Assembly: GCA_021414245.1 (NCBI GenBank)
Contig: JAIOOU010000017.1
Location: 124,001-188,000, forward strand
Direction of reading: 5' to 3'
Length of the DNA stretch: 64,000 bases
Origin: Chloroflexota bacterium
GTDB lineage: Bacteria > Chloroflexota > Anaerolineae > Anaerolineales > Villigracilaceae
Part shown: positions 26,042-33,870 of the stretch, one piece after another
Layout: each line of letters begins with the position of its first letter
Position numbering within the stretch: position 1 is the stretch's first letter
Made by a program: the position numbers and the translations under genes
The notes under the pieces: generated by a model
Database searches by the model: none
What the model was told of the DNA's origin: nothing
The model's input: the letters and a program-made list of their open reading frames with translations, nothing else

Positions 26042-27844
26042 ATGTCACAAATCACTTTGACTTTCCTATTTCTTGGCATCGCCGCATTTCTGCTCATCAA
26101 AAACGTTTTTCGGGCAGACATCGTGGCTCTGCTGCTGGTGCTGGCTTTCGGATTAAGTGGAATCCTGACCACTACAGAGGCATTCTCAGGATTTGGAAGA
26201 TCCGCTGTGGTGATCATGTTTTCCGCTTTCGTCCTCGCGGAGGGATTAAGGCGTGCAGGCATCACGGAAAGGATCGGAGCTTTCATCGTCAGATTATTCG
26301 GAAAAAGCGAGGCAAGGCTTACCTTTGGAATCATGACGGCAGGCGCCCTGCTGTCACTTTTCATGAACAACATCGCAGCAGCCTCCCTGTTGTTTCCGTC
26401 CCTTTCCGGTGTTTCACGCAGGTCCAAAATCTCCCCATCCCGATTGCTAATGCCATTGGCATTTGGGACTATTCTCGGCGGGATGGCCACATTGCTTACC
26501 ACCACCAACCTGATCGTTAGTGGTTTGTTGCATAATGCAAATCTGCCCGTTTTTGGCCTGCTGGATTTTGCGCCAATCGGCATTCCGATCGCCTTTGCCG
26601 GCATTCTCTTCATGGTTGTTTGGGGGCGAAAATCTCTTCCTGAAAAGTCACCGGCTCAGCAGGTGGAATCAGAGAATGGGGACAGCGAAGGTTTATTAAA
26701 TACCTATCAACTTACAGAGCGCCTTTTACGGGGACGGGTCCATCCAGCCGGCAGCCTGGATGGAAAAACAGTAGAAAACAGCAAACTTCGCGAAAACCAT
26801 CATCTGAACATCATTGCGATCCAACGCGAAAAGTCGATTGTGCCTCTTGAATCAAAAACCATCTTAAAAGGGGGCGATATCCTTCTGCTGATGGCCCGCC
26901 CGGAGGATGGGCTCCCGGAAAATTTGGGGGACCTGTTGGAAATTCTTCCATTAGGCAATTGGGAGCGTGAATATTTGTCAACTCCGGACATGATGCTGAT
27001 TGAAACCGCGATCGCACCAAGATCACATCTGGGCGGCCAGACTTTTCAAGAAATTCATTTTGAACAAAAATTTGACGCAAGGGTCCTTGCGGTCTGGCGC
27101 CATGGGAGATCGATCCGGACCCGGCTCGCCAACCTGCCGCTCGAATTTGGAGACGGTCTTTTATTGCACGGAACTGCCAAAAGTCTAAATCTGCTGCGGA
27201 CGGAACCGGGTTTGATCCTTCTGGCAGAGTCCGCGCCGACAGTCCGCCTGAGCGGCCGCGCATGGCTGACTGCCGTCATTATGTTTGTCACCCTTGCCAT
27301 GGCAGTTGTATTTCAAGACCTCATTGCCGAAATCATGTTGAGTGGAGCCATATGCATGGTATTGATCAACTCTTTAAGCATGGATCAGGCCTATCGGGCA
27401 ATCGAATGGAGAAGTCTTTTTCTGGTGGCCGGCATGCTGCCTGTCGGCATTGCGCTTGAAAAAACAGGGGGAGCCGCGCTGCTTGCCGAGAAAATCGTTG
27501 CCGTCTTCGGGGGCACCAACCCTTTCACATTGCTGGCTTGTTTTGTTCTGCTGACCGTATTCCTGACCCAAATCGTGAACGGACCCTCGGCTGTGACCGT
27601 CATCGCTCCCATTGCCATATTGACCGCTCAAAAAGCCGGGATGGATCCCAGAAGCCTTGCCATGGCTGTTGCACTCGCTTCCTCCATGGCTTTTATGTCT
27701 CCGCTCGGCCATGCCGTCAACATCATGGTCATGGGAGCAGGGGGCTATTCATTTCGCGATTACCTGCGGGTTGGATTTCCCCTGACAGTTTTTCTTTTAA
27801 TCATCCTGCTGGTAATTCTGCCACTCCTCATGCCGTTAAGATAA
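26042..27844 (+). CDS. SLC13/DASS-type permease with two cytoplasmic RCK_C domains
   Basis: About 600 residues. Eleven or twelve hydrophobic helices form two halves of an ion-transporter (CitMHS/ArsB/DASS-like) fold, each with a hairpin motif (LSLFMNNIAAASLLFP; TQIVNGPSAVTVIAPIA). Between the halves are two TrkA-C-like domains, one near residues 225-295 (HHLNIIAIQRE, LKGGDILLLMA) and one near 315-395 (ARVLAVWRHGRSI, LEFGDGLLLHG). This layout is found in sulfate, dicarboxylate or other anion:Na+ symporters. The RCK_C modules probably sense a ligand and regulate transport. ATG 26042 is chosen because the 27 residues upstream are not hydrophobic or conserved-looking. Confidence 0.88.
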   Translation: MSQITLTFLFLGIAAFLLIKNVFRADIVALLLVLAFGLSGILTTTEAFSGFGRSAVVIMFSAFVLAEGLRRAGITERIGAFIVRLFGKSEARLTFGIMTAGALLSLFMNNIAAASLLFPSLSGVSRRSKISPSRLLMPLAFGTILGGMATLLTTTNLIVSGLLHNANLPVFGLLDFAPIGIPIAFAGILFMVVWGRKSLPEKSPAQQVESENGDSEGLLNTYQLTERLLRGRVHPAGSLDGKTVENSKLRENHHLNIIAIQREKSIVPLESKTILKGGDILLLMARPEDGLPENLGDLLEILPLGNWEREYLSTPDMMLIETAIAPRSHLGGQTFQEIHFEQKFDARVLAVWRHGRSIRTRLANLPLEFGDGLLLHGTAKSLNLLRTEPGLILLAESAPTVRLSGRAWLTAVIMFVTLAMAVVFQDLIAEIMLSGAICMVLINSLSMDQAYRAIEWRSLFLVAGMLPVGIALEKTGGAALLAEKIVAVFGGTNPFTLLACFVLLTVFLTQIVNGPSAVTVIAPIAILTAQKAGMDPRSLAMAVALASSMAFMSPLGHAVNIMVMGAGGYSFRDYLRVGFPLTVFLLIILLVILPLLMPLR

Positions 27845-27858
27845 CATCCTCCTTTCAC

Positions 27859-27895
27859 AAAAACATCCTGCTGAACAATTCAGCAGGATGTTTTT
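27859..27895. terminator. Bidirectional intrinsic terminator
   Basis: A 17-bp perfect stem (AAAAACATCCTGCTGAA / TTCAGCAGGATGTTTTT) with a 3-base loop, between the convergent permease and giant lipoprotein genes. The longest perfect terminator stem seen in the window. Confidence 0.95.
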
Positions 27896-27916
27896 GACTT
27901 AATTTACCACGATGGT

Positions 27917-30900
27917 TTAGTAGCCAACGCTGGACACGTCATTGGACGGTCTCCACTGAGACCACTTATCCGTCGCAGGGTCAATGGTCATATTACTGGC
28001 GGGGCCGCCCTGCCAGAACACCTGGAAGACGTTCGGGTCGCCGTCACGGATGGAGGTGAACGCAAGGTTGGTGCCGCCACAGTCCCAGGTTGGCCCGGAA
28101 TCGGGTCCGGCATAATCTGTGACATGATATTCCTTGGCGGCCTTCAAATCGTAGCTGTACACATCAAGGTTCCCATTGCGCTCTGATTGATATGCCAGGC
28201 GGTATCCTTCTGGCGACCAGGCAATATTATTGGTCTTGCCGTCGGTGGTGATGCGCTGCAGGTTTTCGCCACTTGCGTCAATAATGTAAAGATCCGTTCC
28301 GCCGTTCTCATCAGAGAGGAAGGAGATCTGCTTGCCGTTCGGGGACCAGGCCGGGAAGGTCTCATTGGCCGCAGTGTTCGTCAACTGGATTTCATTACCG
28401 GTCTCAAGGTCAAGAACATACAGATCCCAGTTGTTGTTTCGATTGCTTTGGAAAACAATCCAGCGCAAGTCCGGCGAATAGAACGGATTGCTGTCATCCG
28501 CCTGGTCACTGGTGACCTGGCGTTCCACACCCGTTACATCATCAATCGTGAAGATATCGAGATTACCGTTCCGATCGCTCTGATAGACAACCGTGCGGGC
28601 ATCCGGTCCATACATCGGATTCGTATTGTTGGAATTGGTTCTCGTCAAACGCACGGGAGCGCTGCTGCCGAGCATGTCAGTTGTGTACAACTCAACATTA
28701 CCGTCGCGATTGCTTTGGAAAACCACCCGTGAATCATTCGGCGCACGACTCGGCCGGCTATCCACAGCTTCACCCTGTGACAGATTGTAGAGCTTGTATC
28801 CAGGCTGGCCTTCGATGCCGTCAAGACGGTAAATTTCGAGATTATTGTCACGGAAAGTATGGAAAATGAGACACTGAATACAAGGCTCGGATTTGGCCGG
28901 GGATATTTCCGGTACCTTGGGTTCCCTGCAAGAGGCCGAGGCAACTTGCTTGGTGACCTGTTTGTCATCTGTGACAGACAGAGTCAAGATGCCTGATCCT
29001 CCGGAAACCGTGATCTTGGTATTTTGACCGGACGCCAACTTAAAGGTCCCGGTATCCACAACTTTTCCATTCGCATCCTTCACCTCATAGGTGTAGTCAG
29101 AGGTCATGTCCGTTCCGTTATTTGTAATCGTGAAGACGACCTGGGCCGTATCTTCAATACAAACTCCGCTGGCAGACAATTTCGGACCGGATGTCTCGGT
29201 ACAGGTTGTTGTTGCCAATTCACTAGAGATATTCTTGTCGTCAATCACAATCAGTTTCAAGATTCCGTAGGTGCCGTTCACATTAATTGTAGCGCTTTGT
29301 CCGGCCGCCAGCTTGAACGTGTTGGTATCGACCACATTACCATTGCTATCCTGGACCTGGTAGGTGTAGTCTGTGTCCATCGCATCCGGGCCGTTGTTGG
29401 TAATGATGAATTTTGCCTGCGCGGTATTCTCGATGCATACTCCGGTGGCGGAAAGATTTACTTCCACCTTCTTGATACAGGTCGCAGTGGCAGCCTTTGT
29501 GGTCACGTTTTTATCATCCGTGATCGATAGGGTCAAAAGTCCATACGTACCTTTTACGGTGATTGTCGTACCCTGGCCTGCATCCAATTTGAATGTACCG
29601 GAATCCACCGTGTTGCCGTTTTCGTCTGTCACAGCATAGGTGTAATCCGTCAACATATCGCCACCATTATTGGTGATGATGAATTTGGCTTCAGCAGTAG
29701 CTGGTTCCACACAAATTCCGGAAGCGCTCAGACTCGGCGGTATGGGTGTGCTCGTCGGTGTATTTGTAGGCGTGCTGGTCGGAGTATTGGTCGCCGTACT
29801 TGTAGGAGTGTTTGACGGTGTCTGGGTCGGTGTGTTGCTGGGCGTGTTCGTCGGCGTGTTGGTTGGAGTATTGGTCGCCGTACTCGTTGGGGTATTTGAC
29901 GGTGTCTGGGTCGGCGTATTGGTCGATGTGCTGGTCGCCGTACTTGTTGGAGTATTCGACGGTGTCTGGGTCGGCGTGTTGCTGGGTGTATTTGTCGGCG
30001 TGTTCGTCGGCGTGCTGGTTGGAGTATTGGTGGCCGTACTCGTTGGGGTATTTGACGGTGTCTGGGTCGGCGTATTGGTTGATGTGCTGGTGGCCGTCTT
30101 GGTTGGCGTCAATGTTGGAGTATTTGTCGGCGGGGCACAATAGTAGGAGTCAGCGTAGGCGCCAGGATTGTGAAGGGTAATCACAGTCCCATCCACGATG
30201 ACAGACGCATCCGTAATATTATAGGCTCCATCAGCGAGATAAGCAAAGTAATGCCAGGCATTTCCTGTATGCTTTCCAGTGGATATCGTTCCGTATGTGT
30301 AGGTGAGCTCGCCTGGGGTGACGCCATCAGGCACATTCAACAGCACAAAATGAACTTCAACCTTGTTCTCCACGCATGCAATATGTGAAAGGTTAAGCTG
30401 GTAAGGCACCGGGGTTGCCGTATTTGTTGGGGTGCTGGTCGGTGTATTGGTGGGCGTACTGGTCGCAGTGCTCGTGGGTGTATCCGTGGGAACCGATGTG
30501 CTGGTTGGGCGCGTGGAACATGTACCCACAGAGCTTAACTTCACTGATGAAAGGAATTCAGTGCTGTAGGTTACTTTCATGGTGGCATTACCCGCCCCAA
30601 CAATCGAGAATTTCTCACCCGGATTCAAATTAATCGAACCGCTCTGAGCCGGATCTGAAAGATCGTAGGCTGCATCATTCACCGTTCCGGAAATATTCGT
30701 AATTACAAATTTCGCGGTCAGGTCCGTATTACAAAAGACCTGCAATTGCATTTGGCCGTCCACGATCACCCGCGTTGAAGTGGGCGAAGGCGTTTCAGTG
30801 AAGGTTGAAGTGGCGGAAGGTGTTTGAGTTAATGTGGCCGTATTGGTTGCAGAAGGCGTTCTGCTGGCAGTGGGGGTATTCGTAATGGTCGGGGTGTTCG

Positions 30901-32071
30901 TGATCGTAGGAGTGTAGGTAGCCGTTTTAGTGGGGGTAATCGTACCTGTCGCAGTCTTTGTCGGACTTGCAGTTCGAGTGGGCGAAGGAGTCCTTGTCGG
31001 CGTAAAGGTCGGCGTATAGGTAATATCCGTCGCTGTCGGTGAAGGAGTCCTGGTAGCAGTGGCAGTTCTGGTAGCAGTGGCAGTCCTGGTAGCAGTTGGT
31101 GTACGCGTATCTGTTGCAGTGGCAGTTGCCGTCTTGGTAGGCGTAAAAGTCGGGGTATAGGTTATATCCGTCGCCGTGGGCGAAGGCGTGCTTGTTGAAG
31201 TGGCGGTTTTTGTTGAGGTGGCAGTTCTGGTCGCCGTTGCAGTACTAGTGTTAGTTGGAGTATTTGTGATTGTGGGCGTATTGGTAATTGTCGGCGTGTT
31301 GGTAATCGTCTTGGTCGGGGTGACAGTTTTGGTCGGTGTGGAAGTTTTGGTCGGCGTCCTGGTCGGAGTAAAGGTTGGAGTCTGGGAAACTGGGGTGACA
31401 CTGGGCGTTGAAGTAGGCAACGGCAGACATTCACCGGTGGCCGACAAACTGACCTGTTCCAGCTGGGAGGTGGTGTAATTCACATCGACAGTAGCATTTC
31501 CCGCCGCATTAAATGAAATACTATCGCCCGCCCCGAGATTTAATGAATTCGTGACTACAGCCTTCCCTGGCTCTTTAATCTTATACGAACCGCCAGTTAA
31601 AGCGCCGCCATCGTTTGCAATTGTAAAGGTGGCCGACAAGTCATTGTTACAGGCAACACTTAACCCCAGGTAGGGATCATCAACCACAGCGGCCGCAGCA
31701 GCGGCTTCCTTCTGTGTGGCAGTTGGACTGGCAGTAAAGGTGGCCGTGGGACTGGCAGATGCTGTTGGAGTGTTTTGGTCAGTCGCAGTGGCGGCCTGAT
31801 CCACATCCGAGGTGGCAGTTGGTGTGGACGTTGACTCTGGAGTGGCTGTATCCACAGCTGTCGGTACGTCTGTAGCGGTGGCCTCGGCAGTCGGCTCATC
31901 GGTGGCTGCAGGCGGTTCGGTGGCAACCGGTTCCTCTGTAGGCGGTTCAGTCCCGACGCCGCCTGCACCAGGTAAAAGATCCCCGCTGGGAGCACAGGAG
32001 GAAACCAGAATGGAAAGGATGACAAAAATGGAAAGAAATCTCAATATATTAAAGTATTTTACTGTTTTCAT
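27917..32071 (-). CDS. Giant stalked lipoprotein with Thr/Pro linkers, beta-sandwich modules and PD40 propeller
   Basis: A 1384-residue predicted lipoprotein with signal peptide and lipobox (ILVSSC) at the N-terminus. Architecture in order: Thr/Pro/Ala-rich stalk (residues 35-135), module 1, a long Thr-Pro linker of about 220 residues, module 2, a short linker, module 3, a linker of about 135 residues, then three similar consecutive modules 4-6. Modules begin with patterns like LSATGVCIENTAQAKFIITN and contain DYTYxVxDxNGxxVD. Residues about 1060-1384 form PD40/TolB-like blades with repeated SPDLRWIVFQSNRNNNWDLY-type units. It is likely a long surface projection that presents a propeller head. 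No catalytic motif was found. Binding partner unknown. Confidence 0.88.
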   Translation of the reverse strand: MKTVKYFNILRFLSIFVILSILVSSCAPSGDLLPGAGGVGTEPPTEEPVATEPPAATDEPTAEATATDVPTAVDTATPESTSTPTATSDVDQAATATDQNTPTASASPTATFTASPTATQKEAAAAAAVVDDPYLGLSVACNNDLSATFTIANDGGALTGGSYKIKEPGKAVVTNSLNLGAGDSISFNAAGNATVDVNYTTSQLEQVSLSATGECLPLPTSTPSVTPVSQTPTFTPTRTPTKTSTPTKTVTPTKTITNTPTITNTPTITNTPTNTSTATATRTATSTKTATSTSTPSPTATDITYTPTFTPTKTATATATDTRTPTATRTATATRTATATRTPSPTATDITYTPTFTPTRTPSPTRTASPTKTATGTITPTKTATYTPTITNTPTITNTPTASRTPSATNTATLTQTPSATSTFTETPSPTSTRVIVDGQMQLQVFCNTDLTAKFVITNISGTVNDAAYDLSDPAQSGSINLNPGEKFSIVGAGNATMKVTYSTEFLSSVKLSSVGTCSTRPTSTSVPTDTPTSTATSTPTNTPTSTPTNTATPVPYQLNLSHIACVENKVEVHFVLLNVPDGVTPGELTYTYGTISTGKHTGNAWHYFAYLADGAYNITDASVIVDGTVITLHNPGAYADSYYCAPPTNTPTLTPTKTATSTSTNTPTQTPSNTPTSTATNTPTSTPTNTPTNTPSNTPTQTPSNTPTSTATSTSTNTPTQTPSNTPTSTATNTPTNTPTNTPSNTPTQTPSNTPTSTATNTPTSTPTNTPTSTPIPPSLSASGICVEPATAEAKFIITNNGGDMLTDYTYAVTDENGNTVDSGTFKLDAGQGTTITVKGTYGLLTLSITDDKNVTTKAATATCIKKVEVNLSATGVCIENTAQAKFIITNNGPDAMDTDYTYQVQDSNGNVVDTNTFKLAAGQSATINVNGTYGILKLIVIDDKNISSELATTTCTETSGPKLSASGVCIEDTAQVVFTITNNGTDMTSDYTYEVKDANGKVVDTGTFKLASGQNTKITVSGGSGILTLSVTDDKQVTKQVASASCREPKVPEISPAKSEPCIQCLIFHTFRDNNLEIYRLDGIEGQPGYKLYNLSQGEAVDSRPSRAPNDSRVVFQSNRDGNVELYTTDMLGSSAPVRLTRTNSNNTNPMYGPDARTVVYQSDRNGNLDIFTIDDVTGVERQVTSDQADDSNPFYSPDLRWIVFQSNRNNNWDLYVLDLETGNEIQLTNTAANETFPAWSPNGKQISFLSDENGGTDLYIIDASGENLQRITTDGKTNNIAWSPEGYRLAYQSERNGNLDVYSYDLKAAKEYHVTDYAGPDSGPTWDCGGTNLAFTSIRDGDPNVFQVFWQGGPASNMTIDPATDKWSQWRPSNDVSSVGY
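29735..30138 (-). repeat. Coding tandem repeats: Thr-Pro linker 3
   Basis: About 400 bases of degenerate 12-base units encoding Thr-Pro tetrapeptides (TNTP, TSTP, TQTP, SNTP). Longer blocks, such as the one encoding NTPTQTPSNTPTSTAT, recur several times, suggesting expansion by slippage or recombination. Confidence 0.85.
30413..30515 (-). repeat. Coding tandem repeats: Thr-Pro linker 2
   Basis: About 100 bases of the same 12-base pattern, encoding TPTSTATSTPTNTPTSTP-type sequence between modules 2 and 3. Confidence 0.8.
30770..31430 (-). repeat. Coding tandem repeats: Thr-Pro linker 1
   Basis: About 660 bases encoding a Thr/Pro/Ala linker in which the block SPTATDITYTPTFTPT occurs twice and TATRTATATRT units recur. 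Nucleotide repeats are more diverged than in linker 3, suggesting an older expansion. Confidence 0.85.
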
Positions 32072-32393
32072 AGTGCCTCATCTTTTCGTGAAAATTATTT
32101 CTCGGCGGCGGAATAAATATGGGTGATATCATGAATTTTTACCAAATTGGCCTGACACAACACAATGCTGGCATCGTTTTCTTTGATGCCACACTATTAG
32201 TCGTTATCTCCTCCAAAAAAGGGTCTGTGACTTACCCCTATTTATGATTTATTTCACTACCTGTTTTTCTCTTTAAAACCCAGTGGTGAAATTTAACAAT
32301 TAATTTGATTATTCCCGAATAAAATAAAATGCGCTAGAATACATCTGATTAACGTGACATTAAACCATGAGACCAAGGAATTGTAAACCAACT
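32072..32393. other. Divergent intergenic region, AT-rich
   Basis: 322 bases between the giant lipoprotein gene and the binding-protein gene. It holds one 7-bp hairpin (TGGCATC 32169-32175 with GATGCCA 32185-32191) and a possible -10 box TAGAAT at 32335-32340 for the plus-strand gene, without a good -35. No gene is visible. Confidence 0.5.
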
Positions 32394-33179
32394 ATGAACA
32401 TTCAAAAATCACCCTTCCGCTTCTTTATTCTTTTTCTTGTGGCGTGCATCCTGGTTGCTGGCTGCCAGCCGCAGGCCGGCGCGACCGCCACCTCTTCTGC
32501 ACAGGACCCGAATCCACCGGCGACGACGTCCCCGGTCACAGACGGCCAGACCATCAGCGCAGGAATATTACTGGACCCTGCACTTGCACAAGACAGCGAC
32601 TCCCTGTCTGTGTCAACCCAAATTTATGAGGGTCTCGTCAAGCTGGATACGGCCGGTTCTCCCAGTCCGGCGCTGGCAGAATCCTGGGTCGTATCCGACG
32701 ATCAACTCGACTACATCTTCACCATCAGAACCGGTCTGAAGTTCAGCGATGGGACTTTTATTACACCGGATGTAATCGTCGACAACTTCAATCGCTGGTT
32801 CGAGCCAGCGAGCCCACTGCATACCGGTGGCGATTTCAAAACCTGGGAAAGCGTCTTCCTCGGTTTTAACGGCGAGAAAGACGACAATAAACATCCCAAA
32901 TCACCCGTTGACGGCATCCAAAAAGTGGATATCAACACGGTCATCATCCATCTGAACCGTCCCGTTCCCGACCTGCTCACCGATCTGGCCAATCCGGCTT
33001 TTGCAATCCTTAGCACCGAGTCACTAAAGACCTCCGGATATGGGACCAAATCCAGCACCATCATTTCCAGCGGACCCTATATGGTCGCATCCTGGACAGC
33101 TACCAGCTTAACGCTCAGCCCGAATCCAAATTACTGGGGAACTGTTCCCAGCGGTGATCTAAACTTCAATCTCAAATAA
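32394..33179 (+). CDS. Short oligopeptide/nickel-type solute-binding lipoprotein (truncated family member)
   Basis: About 261 residues with a lipoprotein signal (ILFLVACILVAGC) and then the start of an SBP_bac_5 (extracellular solute-binding family 5) fold. Visible marks are LSVSTQIYEGLVKLD, LAESWVVSDDQLDYIFTIR, LKFSDGTFITPDVIVDNFNRW, the SSGPYMVASW segment and NPNYWG. Family members are normally 500-600 residues. This one stops cleanly after the first third of the fold and is followed at once by a strong terminator, with no continuation in any frame. It is either a stable short derivative or the remnant of a deletion. No permease genes are adjacent. Confidence 0.75.
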   Translation: MNIQKSPFRFFILFLVACILVAGCQPQAGATATSSAQDPNPPATTSPVTDGQTISAGILLDPALAQDSDSLSVSTQIYEGLVKLDTAGSPSPALAESWVVSDDQLDYIFTIRTGLKFSDGTFITPDVIVDNFNRWFEPASPLHTGGDFKTWESVFLGFNGEKDDNKHPKSPVDGIQKVDINTVIIHLNRPVPDLLTDLANPAFAILSTESLKTSGYGTKSSTIISSGPYMVASWTATSLTLSPNPNYWGTVPSGDLNFNLK

Positions 33180-33198
33180 CCGGGGCCAAAATAGAATC

Positions 33199-33228
33199 AA
33201 AAAGCCGCCTCTTGAGAGGCGGCTTTTT
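33199..33228. terminator. Intrinsic terminator shared by the binding-protein gene and tRNA-Gln
   Basis: AAAAAGCCGCCTC / GAGGCGGCTTTTT, a perfect 13-bp stem with loop TTGA. It lies 6 bases beyond the tRNA 3' end on the minus strand. Confidence 0.92.
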
Positions 33229-33234
33229 GATTTG

Positions 33235-33305
33235 CTGGGGACAATGGATTCGAACCACTACTAATTGCTCCAGAGGCAATTGTCCTGCCATTAGACGAGT
33301 CCCCA
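33235..33305 (-). tRNA. tRNA-Gln (anticodon CUG)
   Basis: A 71-base cloverleaf on the minus strand: acceptor TGGGGAC/GTCCCCA, D-arm GTC/GAC with the GG of the D-loop, anticodon arm ATTGC-CTCTGGA-GCAAT with anticodon CTG, and T-arm AGTGG-TTCGAAT-CCATT. The discriminator is G73, as expected for tRNA-Gln. It begins with the weak U1-A72 pair that GlnRS prefers. The 3' CCA is not encoded (genome reads CAA), so CCA-adding enzyme is required. It lies about 570 bases from glnS on the opposite strand. Confidence 0.95.
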
Positions 33306-33323
33306 ATAAGACTGGCGGGCAGT

Positions 33324-33352
33324 ATTCTATCACGCCGTTTATGTGGAGGCAA
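33324..33352 (-). promoter_or_regulatory. Promoter of tRNA-Gln
   Basis: On the minus strand, -35 TTGCCT (33352-33347), 17-base spacer containing TGA at its end, and -10 TAGAAT (33329-33324), an extended -10 form. The start point would be about 12 bases before the tRNA. Confidence 0.6.
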
Positions 33353-33357
33353 GGGAA

Positions 33358-33699
33358 TTATTTGCGGGCCGCCCGGCGGGTATTGTCCTCAATATCCAAC
33401 AGGATCAGGAGGGCATGCTGGACGAACTTCAATCCCGAGAAATACAGAAGTCCGGGAAGAGGTTGAATAAGGTAGGGGGTAAAGAAACTCACTACATCGA
33501 TTCCGGCCATGCCCTTTTGGAAAAAAAGTCCGGACAAGAATTGAATCATGAATTGGGTAAAGGAAGTAAGGGATGTGAAAAGATATACCGCCAGTGCGAT
33601 CCAGGCAAAAATTCCTGCCACTCTGGATGCCTGCAATACTCCATCACGATCAAAATAAGTTCCCGCAAAACGGGTTTTGGGTTCGTTCGATTCGCTCAT
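33358..33699 (-). CDS. Hypothetical small membrane protein
   Basis: A 113-residue protein with a charged N-terminus and two or three hydrophobic stretches (about residues 26-62 and 68-100). It ends in a basic tail (DIEDNTRRAARK). No family is recognised. AAGGAGAG precedes the ATG at 33699, supporting translation. It ends just upstream of the tRNA-Gln promoter, whose -35 lies next to its stop codon, and it diverges from glnS across a short gap. Confidence 0.65.
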   Translation of the reverse strand: MSESNEPKTRFAGTYFDRDGVLQASRVAGIFAWIALAVYLFTSLTSFTQFMIQFLSGLFFQKGMAGIDVVSFFTPYLIQPLPGLLYFSGLKFVQHALLILLDIEDNTRRAARK

Positions 33700-33741
33700 A
33701 ATATTCTCTCCTTGCTTTAATTATAAATCATCCCGGCGGTT

Positions 33742-33750
33742 TGTTATAAT
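33742..33750 (+). promoter_or_regulatory. Extended -10 promoter of glnS
   Basis: TGTTATAAT, a perfect extended -10. A leader of about 115 bases follows before the ATG at 33871. No T-box sequence (AGGGTGGNACCGCG) is present in it. Confidence 0.6.
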
Positions 33751-33870
33751 TACGAGGTTCAAATCAGAAAACCATCAGGGGCGGGAATGCGACTCTTTAA
33801 CGGGGCAGACGGAAGTCCGGAAAGAGGCGGAATCACATCCCCTGAAATCCATCACGAAGGCAATTCATCC

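Noticed and set aside
29670-30143. 157-codon plus-strand frame rich in Val and Gly
   Set aside because: It is the antisense of the Thr-Pro repeat linker; periodic codons keep the opposite strand open. No start signal or family.
29735-31430. CRISPR-like repeats
   Set aside because: Units are 12 bases with no unique spacers and encode an in-frame Thr-Pro linker; no cas genes are present.
33757-33870. T-box leader before glnS
   Set aside because: The conserved T-box sequence and specifier stem are not seen; the leader is too short.
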